The position numbers were made by a program, and so were the translations under genes. Shown one piece after another: positions 7,049 through 16,917 of a stretch of DNA of 64,000 bases (position 1 is the stretch's first letter; each line of letters starts with the position of its first letter). Source of the DNA: Clostridium sp. UBA1056. GTDB lineage: Bacteria; Bacillota; Clostridia; Clostridiales; Clostridiaceae. The DNA lies in contig DCDL01000024.1 of NCBI GenBank assembly GCA_002316385.1, positions 114,195-178,194 of the forward strand, given 5' to 3'. Below the pieces are notes generated by a model. That model was not told the origin of the DNA. It made no database searches and saw only the letters and a program-made list of their open reading frames with translations.

Positions 7049-7457
7049 ATTTTTAAATAAAGCACCTGAAACATATACAGAGTTTATTGAGGAATATTTA
7101 CTACATGATGCTCTAGATTGTGGGATTAGTATAAGTGAATTTTATGACATGACCATAAGTGAAATAACAAATTGCAGAGACTCTTTCCTAAGAAGAAGAG
7201 AGATTAAAAGAAAGGATTCTGCAGATATGATTTATAGATTATCAGTTCTTATTACCAATGGTACAGCTTGCATAATGAGTAAAGATAATAAACCAATTGA
7301 GTTCTTAGATATGTTTGCAGATTTATTTGAAGAAGAGAGTAAGTTTAATGAAGAAAATAAAATAAATGTGCAAATGGAAATAAATAAACAACACATGAAG
7401 GAATTTGCACAAAGGGTAAATAGAGAAAGGCTACAGGCTGGGGGTGAGAATAAGTGA
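7014..7457 (+). CDS. Tail assembly chaperone, -1 frame extension (gpT-like)
   Basis: The -1 frame is open from 6975 to the TGA at 7455-7457. After slippage it adds 147 residues to the first 129 of the chaperone, giving a fusion of about 276 residues. The extension begins KVGEDGENTT and contains YTEFIEEYLLHDALDCGISISEFYDMT, the form of gpGT C-terminal domains. An internal ATG at 7149 has no convincing ribosome site, so an independent 102-residue start is less likely. The tape measure gene overlaps its stop (GTGA). Confidence 0.82.
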   Translation, partial: KVGEDGENTTSPFLNKAPETYTEFIEEYLLHDALDCGISISEFYDMTISEITNCRDSFLRRREIKRKDSADMIYRLSVLITNGTACIMSKDNKPIEFLDMFADLFEEESKFNEENKINVQMEINKQHMKEFAQRVNRERLQAGGENK

Positions 7458-10400
7458 CATTAGAACAATTAGAGGTTGTCATTAATGCTAATGCTAGGCA
7501 GTTTAACACCCAAGTAGCACAGGTACAAAACCAGGTTAATAGCATGGCTAACCATGTTAATAATAGTGTAAATAGAATGAGTGGAACCTTTGACAGACTT
7601 GGTAAAATGTTAGCAAGCGTTTTTGCGATTGGAGCAATAACTAAGTTTACAAAATCATGTTTGGATTTAGGCTCTAATCTTGCAGAAGTACAAAACGTAG
7701 TTGACGTTACGTATGGAAACATGAGCAGTAAAGTAAATGAATTTGCAAAGAACGCATGGAAAACAGTAGGACTTTCTGAAACTATGGCTAAACAATATAT
7801 GGGTAACTTTGGAGCTATGAGTAAATCAATGGGATTTACAGTTGACGAAGCCGAGAAAATGTCTGAAACCCTTACTAATCTTTCTGGTGATGTAGCTTCT
7901 TTCTATAATATAAGTCAAAATGAGGCTTATACAAAATTAAAGAGTGTATTTACTGGTGAGACTGAAAGTTTAAAAGAACTTGGTGTTGTAATGACACAAG
8001 AAAATCTTAATCAATATGCTTTAGCTAATGGATATGGTAAAACTACAGACGCAATGAATCAACAAGAAAAAGTTGCTTTAAGACTTGCATATGTTACACA
8101 AACATTGAGTGCAGCCAATGGAGATTTTGCAAGAACATCTAATTCATGGGCCAACCAAGTAAGGTTATTAAGTTTACAATATCAATCTCTTAAAGCAAGT
8201 ATAGGACAAGGATTGATTGCAGTATTAACACCAGTTATTAATGTAATTAATATTATTATGGGTAAATTAGTAGCAATGGCCAATACATTTAACTCTGTGC
8301 TTAGTGCAATAGGATTTACTATTAGCGGTGGCTCTGGAGGTTCCGGTGGTGGAGCAGCAGGTGCAATTGATTTTGGAGGAGCTACAAGCGGTATTGATAA
8401 TGCCACTGATTCTATGAGTAATTTAGGTGGTGCCACAGATGGAGTAGGTAAATCAGCTGATAAGGCTAAGAAAAAACTTGAAGCATTGATGGGCATAGAT
8501 GAAATCAATAAGATGAAATCTAATGATGATGATTCTGACGGAGGTTCTGGAGGTGGCTCTAGTGGAGGTGGAGGAATAGGAAGTATTGCATCACCTGCAA
8601 TTGACACAAGTGCTACAGAGGATTCGTTATCAGCCTTAAACGATAAAGTAAATAAAATCTTAGCTGAATTATTAAGCCCATTAAAGAAAGCATGGGATAA
8701 CTACGGAGAATGGTTTCTTAGCAAATGGGATTACTTTAAGAGAGCATTTGGGTATAGTTGTGACGAATTGAAAAACTTCTTGGTATCTGTATGGAACCAT
8801 GGAGGAAAGGAATTTGTTCAACACATGGCTGAAATAGGGATTGTAATAGCTGGTGTAGCTCTTCAGATAGGCGGAGATATATTAGTAGCTTTAGGCAACT
8901 TATGGAGACATCTTAATCCAGATAATAATCCATACACTAGAAAGTTTATTGATGCCATGAATAGCTTAGCTATAGCTGTAAGGGATTTTATTATATCTGC
9001 AGGTAATTGGTTTGGTAAGTTCTTAGATTTAGGGGGACAGGCATTTATTAATGTCATAGGTGATATTGTTATGTTAGTTGGTACAATACTAGCAGAGGTT
9101 ATGGCAGACGCAATTAATTTTATAACAGCTTTTATGAACAGTTGGGCAGGAAGCGTTATTATTGGTACTGTAGCTATGACACTAGATATAGTTGCTGGAG
9201 CAATTAAAGCAGTGTTAATAGTTATAGAAAAATGCCATAAAGTATTAGAGGTTTTCTTGGTTTTGTGGGCAGCATGGAAGTTCAGCAGTGTAATAGCGGG
9301 AATAGGCGATGTAACTACTAAGTTAGGAAGTCTTGCATATAGTCTATTAGGGGTAGTTGCAAATGTAGATCACAATAACAGAATGTTTATTAAATGGATC
9401 CAGGAAGGAATAGATAAAGCTGTATTAGCATGTAGAAATTTAGGTATAGCATTATTATCTCCTATTAAAACATTAAAATCCTTTGGAGAAACTATTTACT
9501 TAAGTCTATTGTATTTAAAAGATTGGATTGTTGCTATAGGTAAAAATGCTATAAAGGCATTAAAATCTTTTGGAGAAAATATTTATTTGGGACTATTATA
9601 TTTAAAAGATTGGACAGTAGAAATGGGCGTGAAAGCAATAGCATCTTTGAAAAAATTTTTAGTAAGTATAGGAACAAGTACTGCTGGGTTGATAGGTTTG
9701 ACTACAGCAGAAGGAACAGCCACCACAGGAGCAGTTGCTTTAGGATTAGCGTTAGATGCATTAGGAATTGGATTAATAATAGCAGCAATTTCAGGATTAG
9801 TTGTAGCCGTAAAGAAAATAGGAGATAAATGCGGTTGGTGGAAGTCTATTATGGAGGCATTGGCTCCAGTGATTGACTGGGTTAAAGAAAAAGTAGGTTG
9901 GCTATGGGATAAAATAGCTGGATTCTTTGGTTGGGATACAGAGCCAGAAGTTAAAGAAAATATTGAAGAAATTGGGACTACTGCAGAAGAGACTGCAAAA
10001 ACCACAGATGATGCATTTGGAACAGCTACATCAAATGTAAATAAATATTTAGATGATATCCATTTTAATGCTACTAGACTTGCCCAGGAAGTAGATGAAG
10101 CTACTAAAACTGCTACTGAAAAGTTTAGTATGTTATCTCAAAGTGCACAAGATTATTTAGATGCTGTAGCTACTCATAATCAAGATAAACTTAATGAAAT
10201 GGGTGATAATCAATCAATTTACAATGAAGAAGTTAAAGCCATGTATGCTGATTTAACAGAAGCAGAAAAAAATGAATTCATGAAAAAATATGGAATTATC
10301 CAAGGTATCAATGAAGATATGCTTAATTATGAAGGATTAAAGTATGATGATAGAGTTGCTAGACATGCAGCTTATTTATCTACTATAGAAAATGATGAAA

Positions 10401-11713
10401 GCTTATCTTATCAAGATAAAAAAACTAAAATGGACCAAGCGAATGCAGATTTTCAAGCGGGTATTGATAGTGAGGTACAGAAGTATCAAGAAAGTATAGA
10501 ATCTAAACAAAAAGCTTTAGATGAATTATTAGCTACTCATGGAAATACAACAGGACAAGGAAAGATTTATGAGCAAGAGTTAAGAGATGCCATTGATGGA
10601 GATAGAGCACATATAGAGGAAATAACTCAATCTTCTTATGATGCACAGGTTACCACTGTAGAAGGTGCTACAGATGCAATGGCACAAGCAAATGCTGATA
10701 CAGCTACTGCACAGGAAGATGCATATAAAAATGTAGCTACTACAGCTGAAGAGTCTATGGCTACAGTAAATAAAAGCATAGATGGAGCTAGAGAGAATAT
10801 ACAGACATTTACCAGTGAGGCAACTACATTAGCAACTCAATTAAAAAATAGCTTTAATGGAGTTGGAGCAAAAATAAGTAGTGAATTTACTATGGCTAGT
10901 TCTAGTATATCTGCTACTCTCAATAAAATAAGAAGTATAGTAGAAAGTACAACATCAGATATAAGGAGTTCAATAGCTAGTGCATTTTCTAATATATCTT
11001 CAATTATCTCTAGCAATATGAATCAATGTAGTAATATTATTAGATCATCTTTTTCTAATATGTCTAGTATGGTTAGAGATTCCTTAAATGGAATAAATCA
11101 AACTACTAGTAGTACATTGAGAAACATGGTATTGATCTATAATTCAGCAGCCATTAATATTAATAACATAACAAGTAATTTAGGAAGTAACATGGCTAAT
11201 AAATTTAATACTATAAATAGTATAGCTAGTAGTACATTTGAAAGAATAAGAGACAATATGAGTAGAAATATAGAAATAGCTCGTTACAATATATCTAATC
11301 ATCTGAATAGCATTGCTTATATGTTTAACAATTTTGATGCAACTCTTAAAGTTAAGATACCACACTTCTATATGACTGGGAATTTCAATGCAGAGACTAA
11401 AGAAGTGCCAAAGGTAGGAGTTAATTATTTTGCTAAAGGTGGAGTAGTTGATAGAGCTACATTAGGTATATTCGGTGAAGAGGGTAAAGAAGCTATAGTA
11501 CCATTACAGAATAATACAGAGTGGATGGATACATTAAAAGGCATAATGGGAGCAGCTTTTATACAAGCAATGCAAACAAATAATAGTAATTCAAGTAATT
11601 CTATGGATGGAGATTTAAACTTATTTATAGATGGAAGTGTAATAGGCAAAGTAGCATTAAAGCAATTAAGGAAAATGCAACGACAGGGAAATATAACATT
11701 AATACCAGGATAG
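7454..11713 (+). CDS. Phage tail tape measure protein
   Basis: 1419 residues; sets tail length and helps DNA entry. The start is GTG at 7454, overlapping the previous TGA, with GGGGTGAG upstream. The N-terminal 270 residues are a classic tape-measure coiled-coil and globular region. Glycine/serine-rich linkers lie near residues 291-306 and 361-376. Several hydrophobic helical stretches span about 480-790. A long Ser/Thr/Asn heptad-like coil spans about 1130-1290, and the conserved ending KGGVVDRATLGIFGEEGKEA lies near 1327-1346. An 87-bp tandem repeat lies at 9471-9644. No peptidase domain was recognised. Confidence 0.93.
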   Translation: MTLEQLEVVINANARQFNTQVAQVQNQVNSMANHVNNSVNRMSGTFDRLGKMLASVFAIGAITKFTKSCLDLGSNLAEVQNVVDVTYGNMSSKVNEFAKNAWKTVGLSETMAKQYMGNFGAMSKSMGFTVDEAEKMSETLTNLSGDVASFYNISQNEAYTKLKSVFTGETESLKELGVVMTQENLNQYALANGYGKTTDAMNQQEKVALRLAYVTQTLSAANGDFARTSNSWANQVRLLSLQYQSLKASIGQGLIAVLTPVINVINIIMGKLVAMANTFNSVLSAIGFTISGGSGGSGGGAAGAIDFGGATSGIDNATDSMSNLGGATDGVGKSADKAKKKLEALMGIDEINKMKSNDDDSDGGSGGGSSGGGGIGSIASPAIDTSATEDSLSALNDKVNKILAELLSPLKKAWDNYGEWFLSKWDYFKRAFGYSCDELKNFLVSVWNHGGKEFVQHMAEIGIVIAGVALQIGGDILVALGNLWRHLNPDNNPYTRKFIDAMNSLAIAVRDFIISAGNWFGKFLDLGGQAFINVIGDIVMLVGTILAEVMADAINFITAFMNSWAGSVIIGTVAMTLDIVAGAIKAVLIVIEKCHKVLEVFLVLWAAWKFSSVIAGIGDVTTKLGSLAYSLLGVVANVDHNNRMFIKWIQEGIDKAVLACRNLGIALLSPIKTLKSFGETIYLSLLYLKDWIVAIGKNAIKALKSFGENIYLGLLYLKDWTVEMGVKAIASLKKFLVSIGTSTAGLIGLTTAEGTATTGAVALGLALDALGIGLIIAAISGLVVAVKKIGDKCGWWKSIMEALAPVIDWVKEKVGWLWDKIAGFFGWDTEPEVKENIEEIGTTAEETAKTTDDAFGTATSNVNKYLDDIHFNATRLAQEVDEATKTATEKFSMLSQSAQDYLDAVATHNQDKLNEMGDNQSIYNEEVKAMYADLTEAEKNEFMKKYGIIQGINEDMLNYEGLKYDDRVARHAAYLSTIENDESLSYQDKKTKMDQANADFQAGIDSEVQKYQESIESKQKALDELLATHGNTTGQGKIYEQELRDAIDGDRAHIEEITQSSYDAQVTTVEGATDAMAQANADTATAQEDAYKNVATTAEESMATVNKSIDGARENIQTFTSEATTLATQLKNSFNGVGAKISSEFTMASSSISATLNKIRSIVESTTSDIRSSIASAFSNISSIISSNMNQCSNIIRSSFSNMSSMVRDSLNGINQTTSSTLRNMVLIYNSAAININNITSNLGSNMANKFNTINSIASSTFERIRDNMSRNIEIARYNISNHLNSIAYMFNNFDATLKVKIPHFYMTGNFNAETKEVPKVGVNYFAKGGVVDRATLGIFGEEGKEAIVPLQNNTEWMDTLKGIMGAAFIQAMQTNNSNSSNSMDGDLNLFIDGSVIGKVALKQLRKMQRQGNITLIPG
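9471..9644 (+). repeat. Two tandem 87-bp repeats inside the tape measure gene
   Basis: CATTAAAATC at 9471 recurs at 9558, and the similarity continues through the unit. Each copy encodes 29 residues of the form LKSFGE-IYL-LLYLKDW. A weaker third start (GCATCTTTGAAAAA) follows near 9645. In-frame duplication lengthens the protein by whole units. Confidence 0.75.
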
Positions 11714-11723
11714 GAGTGGTGAT

Positions 11724-12068
11724 ATGCTTAAGATTGGAGGAGTAGATATTGCTACTCCTAAAACATTTGAAATAACAATCCAAGATCTAGACGGAGAATC
11801 TAATAGAAATGCTAATGGGGATTTAGTTAGGGATAGAATAACAGTAAAAAGAAAAATTAATTTAGAATGGCCACCATTGACACAAGGACAAATATCAACA
11901 CTACTAAATGCAGTAAGTAGTGTTTTTTTTACTGTTACTTTTCCAGATCCACAACTAGGATTAATAACTAAGACAATGTATGTTGGAGATAGAACAGCAC
12001 CAGCATATAGTTATATTAATGGACAAGTAAAGTGGCAAGATCTTAAAATGAATTTTATAGAAAAATAG
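11724..12068 (+). CDS. Tail protein of the DUF6711 type
   Basis: 114 residues, beta-rich: LKIGGVDIATPKTFEITIQDLD, a central SNRNANGDLVRDRITVKRKI and a final GQVKWQDLKMNFIEK. It matches small proteins found after the tape measure gene in many Firmicute siphoviruses (DUF6711). From position and fold style it may take the place of the distal tail (Dit) protein, which is otherwise missing here. GGAGTGG precedes the ATG. Confidence 0.72.
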   Translation: MLKIGGVDIATPKTFEITIQDLDGESNRNANGDLVRDRITVKRKINLEWPPLTQGQISTLLNAVSSVFFTVTFPDPQLGLITKTMYVGDRTAPAYSYINGQVKWQDLKMNFIEK

Positions 12069-12080
12069 GAGGAAATAACT

Positions 12081-12272
12081 ATGGAAGATGAAAAGATTAT
12101 AGATGCAGATTCTACACAAGTTGTAGAAGAAAATAAACCAACAATGGATAAAGGTAATTATATTATAGAAGTAATTAGTGAAGGGAATGTAATTAAGAAA
12201 ACAGCTATTGCTAATAGTTCTATTAATATTATTAAATTAGCTGATGGAGGTCTTACAATAGACCTAGCGTAG
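12081..12272 (+). CDS. Small phage protein of unknown function
   Basis: 63 residues, acidic N-terminus followed by alternating beta segments (YIIEVISEGNVIKK, INIIKLADGGLTIDLA). No family recognised. GGAGGAAAT lies upstream of the ATG; the gene is 12 bases after the DUF6711 gene and 13 before the large tail-tip gene, so it belongs to the tail-tip module. Confidence 0.6.
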   Translation: MEDEKIIDADSTQVVEENKPTMDKGNYIIEVISEGNVIKKTAIANSSINIIKLADGGLTIDLA

Positions 12273-12285
12273 GAGGTGTAAGACT

Positions 12286-15200
12286 ATGTATAATACAAGT
12301 ACACAATATAAAACAGAAATAAAAAAGCCTAGTAGATCCTTTGAATGCAGGATAACAATAGGCGATAGAATATTTAAAAATGAGGATATAGTAGATATTA
12401 TTATAGAGGGGAATATACAACCACAAGAGGGGTTTAGTATAGGTAATACAGTATCTACTACACTTGATTTAACACTATTAAATAACGGAGATACTATTTA
12501 CTCTACTAATCAAATTAAGGTTGAAATAGGTTTAAAAATAGGCAATACAATAGAATATATATTAATTGGACTATTTAATATAGATGATATAGAAAAGACT
12601 GACTATACAACTAAATTTACTGCATTTGATAATATGATAAAATTTGAAACTGCTTATTTTTCTAGTTTAGGGGATACATCTACATTACAACAAGTAGTAA
12701 ATGAGTTAGCTAGTAAAACAGGAGTACAATTTACTGGAAGCCTTCCATCTTATACGGTTAAGAAATTGGAAGGCTTTACGTGTAGGGAAATGTTATCTTA
12801 TGTAGCTTCTGTATGTGGTGGAAATGCTGTTATAACTAGAGATGGAAAGTTTACTATAGTTTATCCAAAAGACATTAACTATTCTATTACTGCAGATAAT
12901 TATTTTGATTATAAAAGAGAAGAAGTTAAATATAAAATAGGGAAAGTTACTTGCCAAATAAAAGAGAAAGAAACTATCTCTAAAGGTTCTCTAGGTACTG
13001 ACTCAATGGAGTTATTATTTGAAAATCCTTGGGTAACAGATAGTATTTTGCAAGATATTTATAATAGATTAAACGGATTCGAATATTTAGGCTATAGCAT
13101 GAAGTGGCAAGGAGACTTAAGTTTAGATGTAGGGGATATTATAACCTGTACAGATAAAAAAGGGGTAGTAAGAAAGTTACCTATACTAAGCCAAAAACTA
13201 ACTTATACTGGTGGTCTTACAAGTGAAATAGCAGCAAAAGGAGAATCTAAGAATAAAAATAGCTTTTCTAGTAGTGGAAGTACAGCTAATAAAGTAAATA
13301 GAGTAGTAACAGATTTGGCTTTAGTTAATAAGGCTTTTGTTGACTATGCACATATAAATGATGCAGATATAGTTAATTTAAAGGCTGAAACTGCAAAAAT
13401 TCATATATTAGAGGTGGAAGCTGCAAATATAAACAATTTATTAGCTGGGAATATTAGTGCTGGATCTACACAAACAATACATCTTACTTCTAAAAATGTT
13501 GTTATAGATAATGCTATTATAAAAGATACAATGATAGAAAACATAAGTACATCTAAAATTAAGGCAGGAAGTATAGATACAAATAAAATTACTTTATCTA
13601 GTGCAGATGGAGGATTAAGCATAGTAGGCCCAACGATGCAGTTTAAGGATAAGAGCAACAAAATAAGGCTACAACTAGGACAAGATACTCAAGGTAATTT
13701 TAATTTCATTCTTAGAGCAGCAGATGGAACAACTACATTAATAGATGGTTACGGAATAAAAGAGAAGGCTATAGCTAATGATTTAATAAAAGAGAATATG
13801 GTTGCAGCAGATGCTATTGGAGAAAAGCAGATTAATTATTCTAGTTTAATAACAGGACTTAATAAGGATACCAATACACAGTTAATTAAAGCTAGTAAAG
13901 TTGCAATAGATTTAACTGGACAATCTTTAGAAGTATCTTTTAACAGTTTAAAAAGTAACATGGATAACATGGAGATTGGTGGTAGGAATTTATTAAGGGA
14001 CACAGCAAAAGTAAAAGGGAGTACAACAGGTGCTGTACCCTGTAATTGGGTTTTTAGTGATCCACAGTTTTTAAGGGGGAAAACAATAACTATTTCAATA
14101 GATATAGACTGTGCAAATATTTCTAAGGGTTCTCAGGATAGATTAGGTTGTGAATTTTCTATATCCTATGAAGATGGAACTAATGGTTATTATGGAGTAT
14201 GGCATAAGGTTTCAGAGGGCGTTACGTTTAAAGGTAGAAAATCAGGAACTTTCAAAATAGCAGATAAACCAATAAAAAGCTTTTCAGGAATGGGTTTGTA
14301 TTCTAATTTATGTAATGGAGATAGAAGAATTATAGAATTCCCCAAAATTGAGACTGGTAATAAAGCAACGGATTGGACTCCTGCTCCAGAGGATGCAGAA
14401 CAAAAAATAGAAAGTAATACAACTGCATTAAATATCCAACAGGGTAAAATAGATACTCTTATCTCGAACACTACAATAGTTAAAGATGGCAAGACTATAC
14501 AACTTAAGGATTCTTATAACTCTACTGTGGCTACTGTAGATAGTATTAATAGTACAATAGGCAAACATACAAGTACTATAGATGCTCTCTCAGGACAGAT
14601 AACTGGAGTAGATACAAGAGTCAATAAAGTTGAAAGGGATTTGGATGGGGTAAGTTCTACAGTAGCAAGTCATAAAACTTCTATAACCACGCTAGGCACC
14701 AATATAACTAATGCTAATAACTTAGCAGATAGTAAAGCTAAAGTATTCACAGCCACTCCAACTACTCCATATAAAGTGGGAGATATTTGGACTAGTGGAC
14801 CATCTGGTGACATTATGAAATGCAAAGTTGCAAGAGTAAGTGGAGCTTATGTAGCTGCAGATTGGGAAAGGGCTTCTAAATATACTGATGATAGTAAAGC
14901 AAATGCAGTAGAAGGAAAAGTTACCACAGTTGAAAGTAAGCAGGCATCTTTAGAACAAAATCTTAATGGGTTTAAAACTGCTGTGAGTTCAACTTATAGT
15001 ACTAAATCACAATTAAATACAGTAGATGGAAAAGTAACTAATTTAACTACTAGAATTGCTAATGCAGAACAAAAGATAACAGATAGTGCTATTATTTCTA
15101 CTGTAAGTAAAACATTTATAAGTAAAGCAGATGCAGAAGTAACTTACTCTACAAAAGCTAATATGGCCTTAACAGAAAATCAATTGAGGTTAGATTTTAG

Positions 15201-16377
15201 TTCAAGTGGTGGAGTTAATAAATTTTATAACTCTAAGATAAATGAGACATCTAATGCTTATGGCTTTGGTATAAGAAGTGTAGATAAAGATGGTTTTATA
15301 GCTGGCAAGAAATTTACATTTACTATAAATGGAAGAGTTGTTAATGGCGCTGGTGGAAAGTATCTTATGGGTTTTATTTATAATACCAATTGGACTTTTT
15401 CACAAGGAATAGCAATAAAAGAAACAACAGACACAACAAGAAGTATTACATTTACTGTCCCAAATGGAATAGACATAAATGGGCTTGCATTTGCTGCATA
15501 TCATTACCCACAAAGTGGAGATAGGACCGGAGCAAGTAAGATAAATTGGATATCACTCACAGAGGGTTCAATTGCTGTCCCGTGGAGTCCACACCCAAAC
15601 GAAATCTATGAAGGAAACACTAGTATAGATTCTGGCGGAGTTACTATATATAACGGAGCAATAAATATTAAAAATAGAGCTGGCGCATCTGTGTTAAAAG
15701 CAGATGCTAGTGGGAATCTTATTATGGAAGGTAGTTTAAGTTGTTCAGATGGAGTCCTTAGACTTAACCCATCTATAGGTTCGAGTAGAATAGATAATAG
15801 GAACGGAATCCTTAGGCTACAGTACGATAATAACAATTATGCTAGTGTTGCCCCTTGGGGTATGGATTTCTATAATAACGAAAATAAAACTTCTTTTGTG
15901 TATACGCCAGAAAAACATTTTAAATTGCTAGGCAATAGGGATACAGGGATTCTAAAGTTGCTCAATGGTGGTGGTGGAGACATCCAGGCAAGAAATTCCT
16001 TTGATAATGCTTATAGCAGATTGCAAGCAAGTGCCTTTGTAGTTAGTTCAAAAGCAGAGTTTAAAACTAATATAACGGAGCCTAACGATATAAACTTCTT
16101 GGATATACTAATGAATAGCGAGATTAAAAAATATAATCTAAAAACAGAAGTAGAGTTTGTAGATAAAATTCCTACGGTAATAGATGCAAACGGGCATGGC
16201 ATAGAGGCAGATACTAAAATAGGACTTGTACTAGATGAACTTACAGAAGATGCACAAAGTATATTAAATCCTTACAATACCGATGGGATTGACCAGTATA
16301 GTATGTGTAGTGTTTTATGGAAAGTATGCCAGGATCAACAAAAAAGAATAGAGAAGTTAGAAGCACTTATAAATTAG
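12286..16377 (+). CDS. Large tail tip / receptor-binding protein with C-terminal S74-type chaperone
   Basis: 1363 residues in one chain. The first 330 residues look like a baseplate hub (gp27-like): FECRITIGDRIFKNEDIVDI, GLFNIDDIEKTDYTTKFTA, then a second domain ending in QKLTYTGGLTSEI. The middle holds long repetitive coils (VDSINSTIGKHTSTIDALSGQ), and two segments, GGRNLLRD near 565 and one near 980-1100 ending VPWSPHP, resembling carbohydrate-binding beta sandwiches. From about 1250 an intramolecular chaperone of the peptidase S74 type follows (VVSSKAEFKTNI, then a coiled-coil end QQKRIEKLEALIN). Such domains trimerise the fibre and usually cleave themselves off. It probably binds the cell surface. 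Confidence 0.83.
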   Translation: MYNTSTQYKTEIKKPSRSFECRITIGDRIFKNEDIVDIIIEGNIQPQEGFSIGNTVSTTLDLTLLNNGDTIYSTNQIKVEIGLKIGNTIEYILIGLFNIDDIEKTDYTTKFTAFDNMIKFETAYFSSLGDTSTLQQVVNELASKTGVQFTGSLPSYTVKKLEGFTCREMLSYVASVCGGNAVITRDGKFTIVYPKDINYSITADNYFDYKREEVKYKIGKVTCQIKEKETISKGSLGTDSMELLFENPWVTDSILQDIYNRLNGFEYLGYSMKWQGDLSLDVGDIITCTDKKGVVRKLPILSQKLTYTGGLTSEIAAKGESKNKNSFSSSGSTANKVNRVVTDLALVNKAFVDYAHINDADIVNLKAETAKIHILEVEAANINNLLAGNISAGSTQTIHLTSKNVVIDNAIIKDTMIENISTSKIKAGSIDTNKITLSSADGGLSIVGPTMQFKDKSNKIRLQLGQDTQGNFNFILRAADGTTTLIDGYGIKEKAIANDLIKENMVAADAIGEKQINYSSLITGLNKDTNTQLIKASKVAIDLTGQSLEVSFNSLKSNMDNMEIGGRNLLRDTAKVKGSTTGAVPCNWVFSDPQFLRGKTITISIDIDCANISKGSQDRLGCEFSISYEDGTNGYYGVWHKVSEGVTFKGRKSGTFKIADKPIKSFSGMGLYSNLCNGDRRIIEFPKIETGNKATDWTPAPEDAEQKIESNTTALNIQQGKIDTLISNTTIVKDGKTIQLKDSYNSTVATVDSINSTIGKHTSTIDALSGQITGVDTRVNKVERDLDGVSSTVASHKTSITTLGTNITNANNLADSKAKVFTATPTTPYKVGDIWTSGPSGDIMKCKVARVSGAYVAADWERASKYTDDSKANAVEGKVTTVESKQASLEQNLNGFKTAVSSTYSTKSQLNTVDGKVTNLTTRIANAEQKITDSAIISTVSKTFISKADAEVTYSTKANMALTENQLRLDFSSSGGVNKFYNSKINETSNAYGFGIRSVDKDGFIAGKKFTFTINGRVVNGAGGKYLMGFIYNTNWTFSQGIAIKETTDTTRSITFTVPNGIDINGLAFAAYHYPQSGDRTGASKINWISLTEGSIAVPWSPHPNEIYEGNTSIDSGGVTIYNGAINIKNRAGASVLKADASGNLIMEGSLSCSDGVLRLNPSIGSSRIDNRNGILRLQYDNNNYASVAPWGMDFYNNENKTSFVYTPEKHFKLLGNRDTGILKLLNGGGGDIQARNSFDNAYSRLQASAFVVSSKAEFKTNITEPNDINFLDILMNSEIKKYNLKTEVEFVDKIPTVIDANGHGIEADTKIGLVLDELTEDAQSILNPYNTDGIDQYSMCSVLWKVCQDQQKRIEKLEALIN

Positions 16378-16390
16378 GTGCTTTTTATAT
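16361..16390 (+). terminator. Terminator-like hairpin at the end of the tail-tip gene
   Basis: AAGCAC (16361-16366) pairs with GTGCTT (16378-16383), followed by TTTATATTTATT. The 5' arm lies in the coding end of the tail-tip gene. Same stem sequence as the hairpins at 1861 and 2392. Confidence 0.5.
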
Positions 16391-16415
16391 TTATTAATAA
16401 TAAGGAAGGTGTAAA

Positions 16416-16649
16416 ATGAATAATGAATTAGTAGAACATCAACTTAAGGTACACGATGAAAGACTTAATAACCATGGTGAACGTATAGACGAACTTGAAA
16501 GAGGTAGAGCTACTACGGATGTTAGAATGGATAATCTATGTGAGAAATTAGGGGCACAAACAAAGAGTATAAATTGGTTAATAGGACTTATGGCAAGTGG
16601 TTTGCTAGGGTTCTTTTTTTATGCAGTTCAAAACAATATTTTCAAATAA
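16416..16649 (+). CDS. XhlA-like (hemolysin XhlA family) lysis-associated protein
   Basis: 77 residues: an amphipathic helical coil (LVEHQLKVHDERLNNHGERIDELERG) followed by one C-terminal transmembrane segment (INWLIGLMASGLLGFFFYAV). This is the layout of XhlA-family proteins, which sit beside holin and endolysin genes and help lysis. AAGGAAGGTG precedes the ATG. Confidence 0.82.
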   Translation: MNNELVEHQLKVHDERLNNHGERIDELERGRATTDVRMDNLCEKLGAQTKSINWLIGLMASGLLGFFFYAVQNNIFK

Positions 16650-16663
16650 GGAAGGTGTATATT

Positions 16664-16915
16664 ATGGATCTAATAAACTTTGTACCAGAGCAGTTACTTA
16701 TATTAGTAGCTGCTCTTTATATTATAGGAGTATTTTTAAAAGACTCAAAGAAAATTAAAGATTATCTTATACCATGGATACTTTTAGTTGTATCAATAGG
16801 ATTTTCAATAACTATCAATGGTATATCGGCAACATCTATACTTCAAGGTATTATTTGTACAGGAGTAGCAGTACTTTCTAATCAGCTTATTAAGCAAACA
16901 CTTAAGGGGGAATAG
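16664..16915 (+). CDS. Phage holin (Hol44-like)
   Basis: 83 residues starting MDLINFVPEQLLILVAALYI. The start at 16664 is chosen because GGAAGGTG lies 8 bases upstream; a longer reading from 16574 would run through the XhlA gene. It has three hydrophobic segments (about 7-22, 35-52 and 57-75) and a charged C-terminus, as in holins of Gram-positive phages. It forms membrane lesions that release the endolysin. It sits 2 bases before the amidase gene. Confidence 0.82.
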   Translation: MDLINFVPEQLLILVAALYIIGVFLKDSKKIKDYLIPWILLVVSIGFSITINGISATSILQGIICTGVAVLSNQLIKQTLKGE

Positions 16916-16917
16916 TA

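Noticed and set aside
7149..7457. Independent 102-residue gene starting at the ATG at 7149
   Set aside because: No ribosome site supports it, the frame is open far upstream, and a complete frameshift signal joins it to the chaperone gene.
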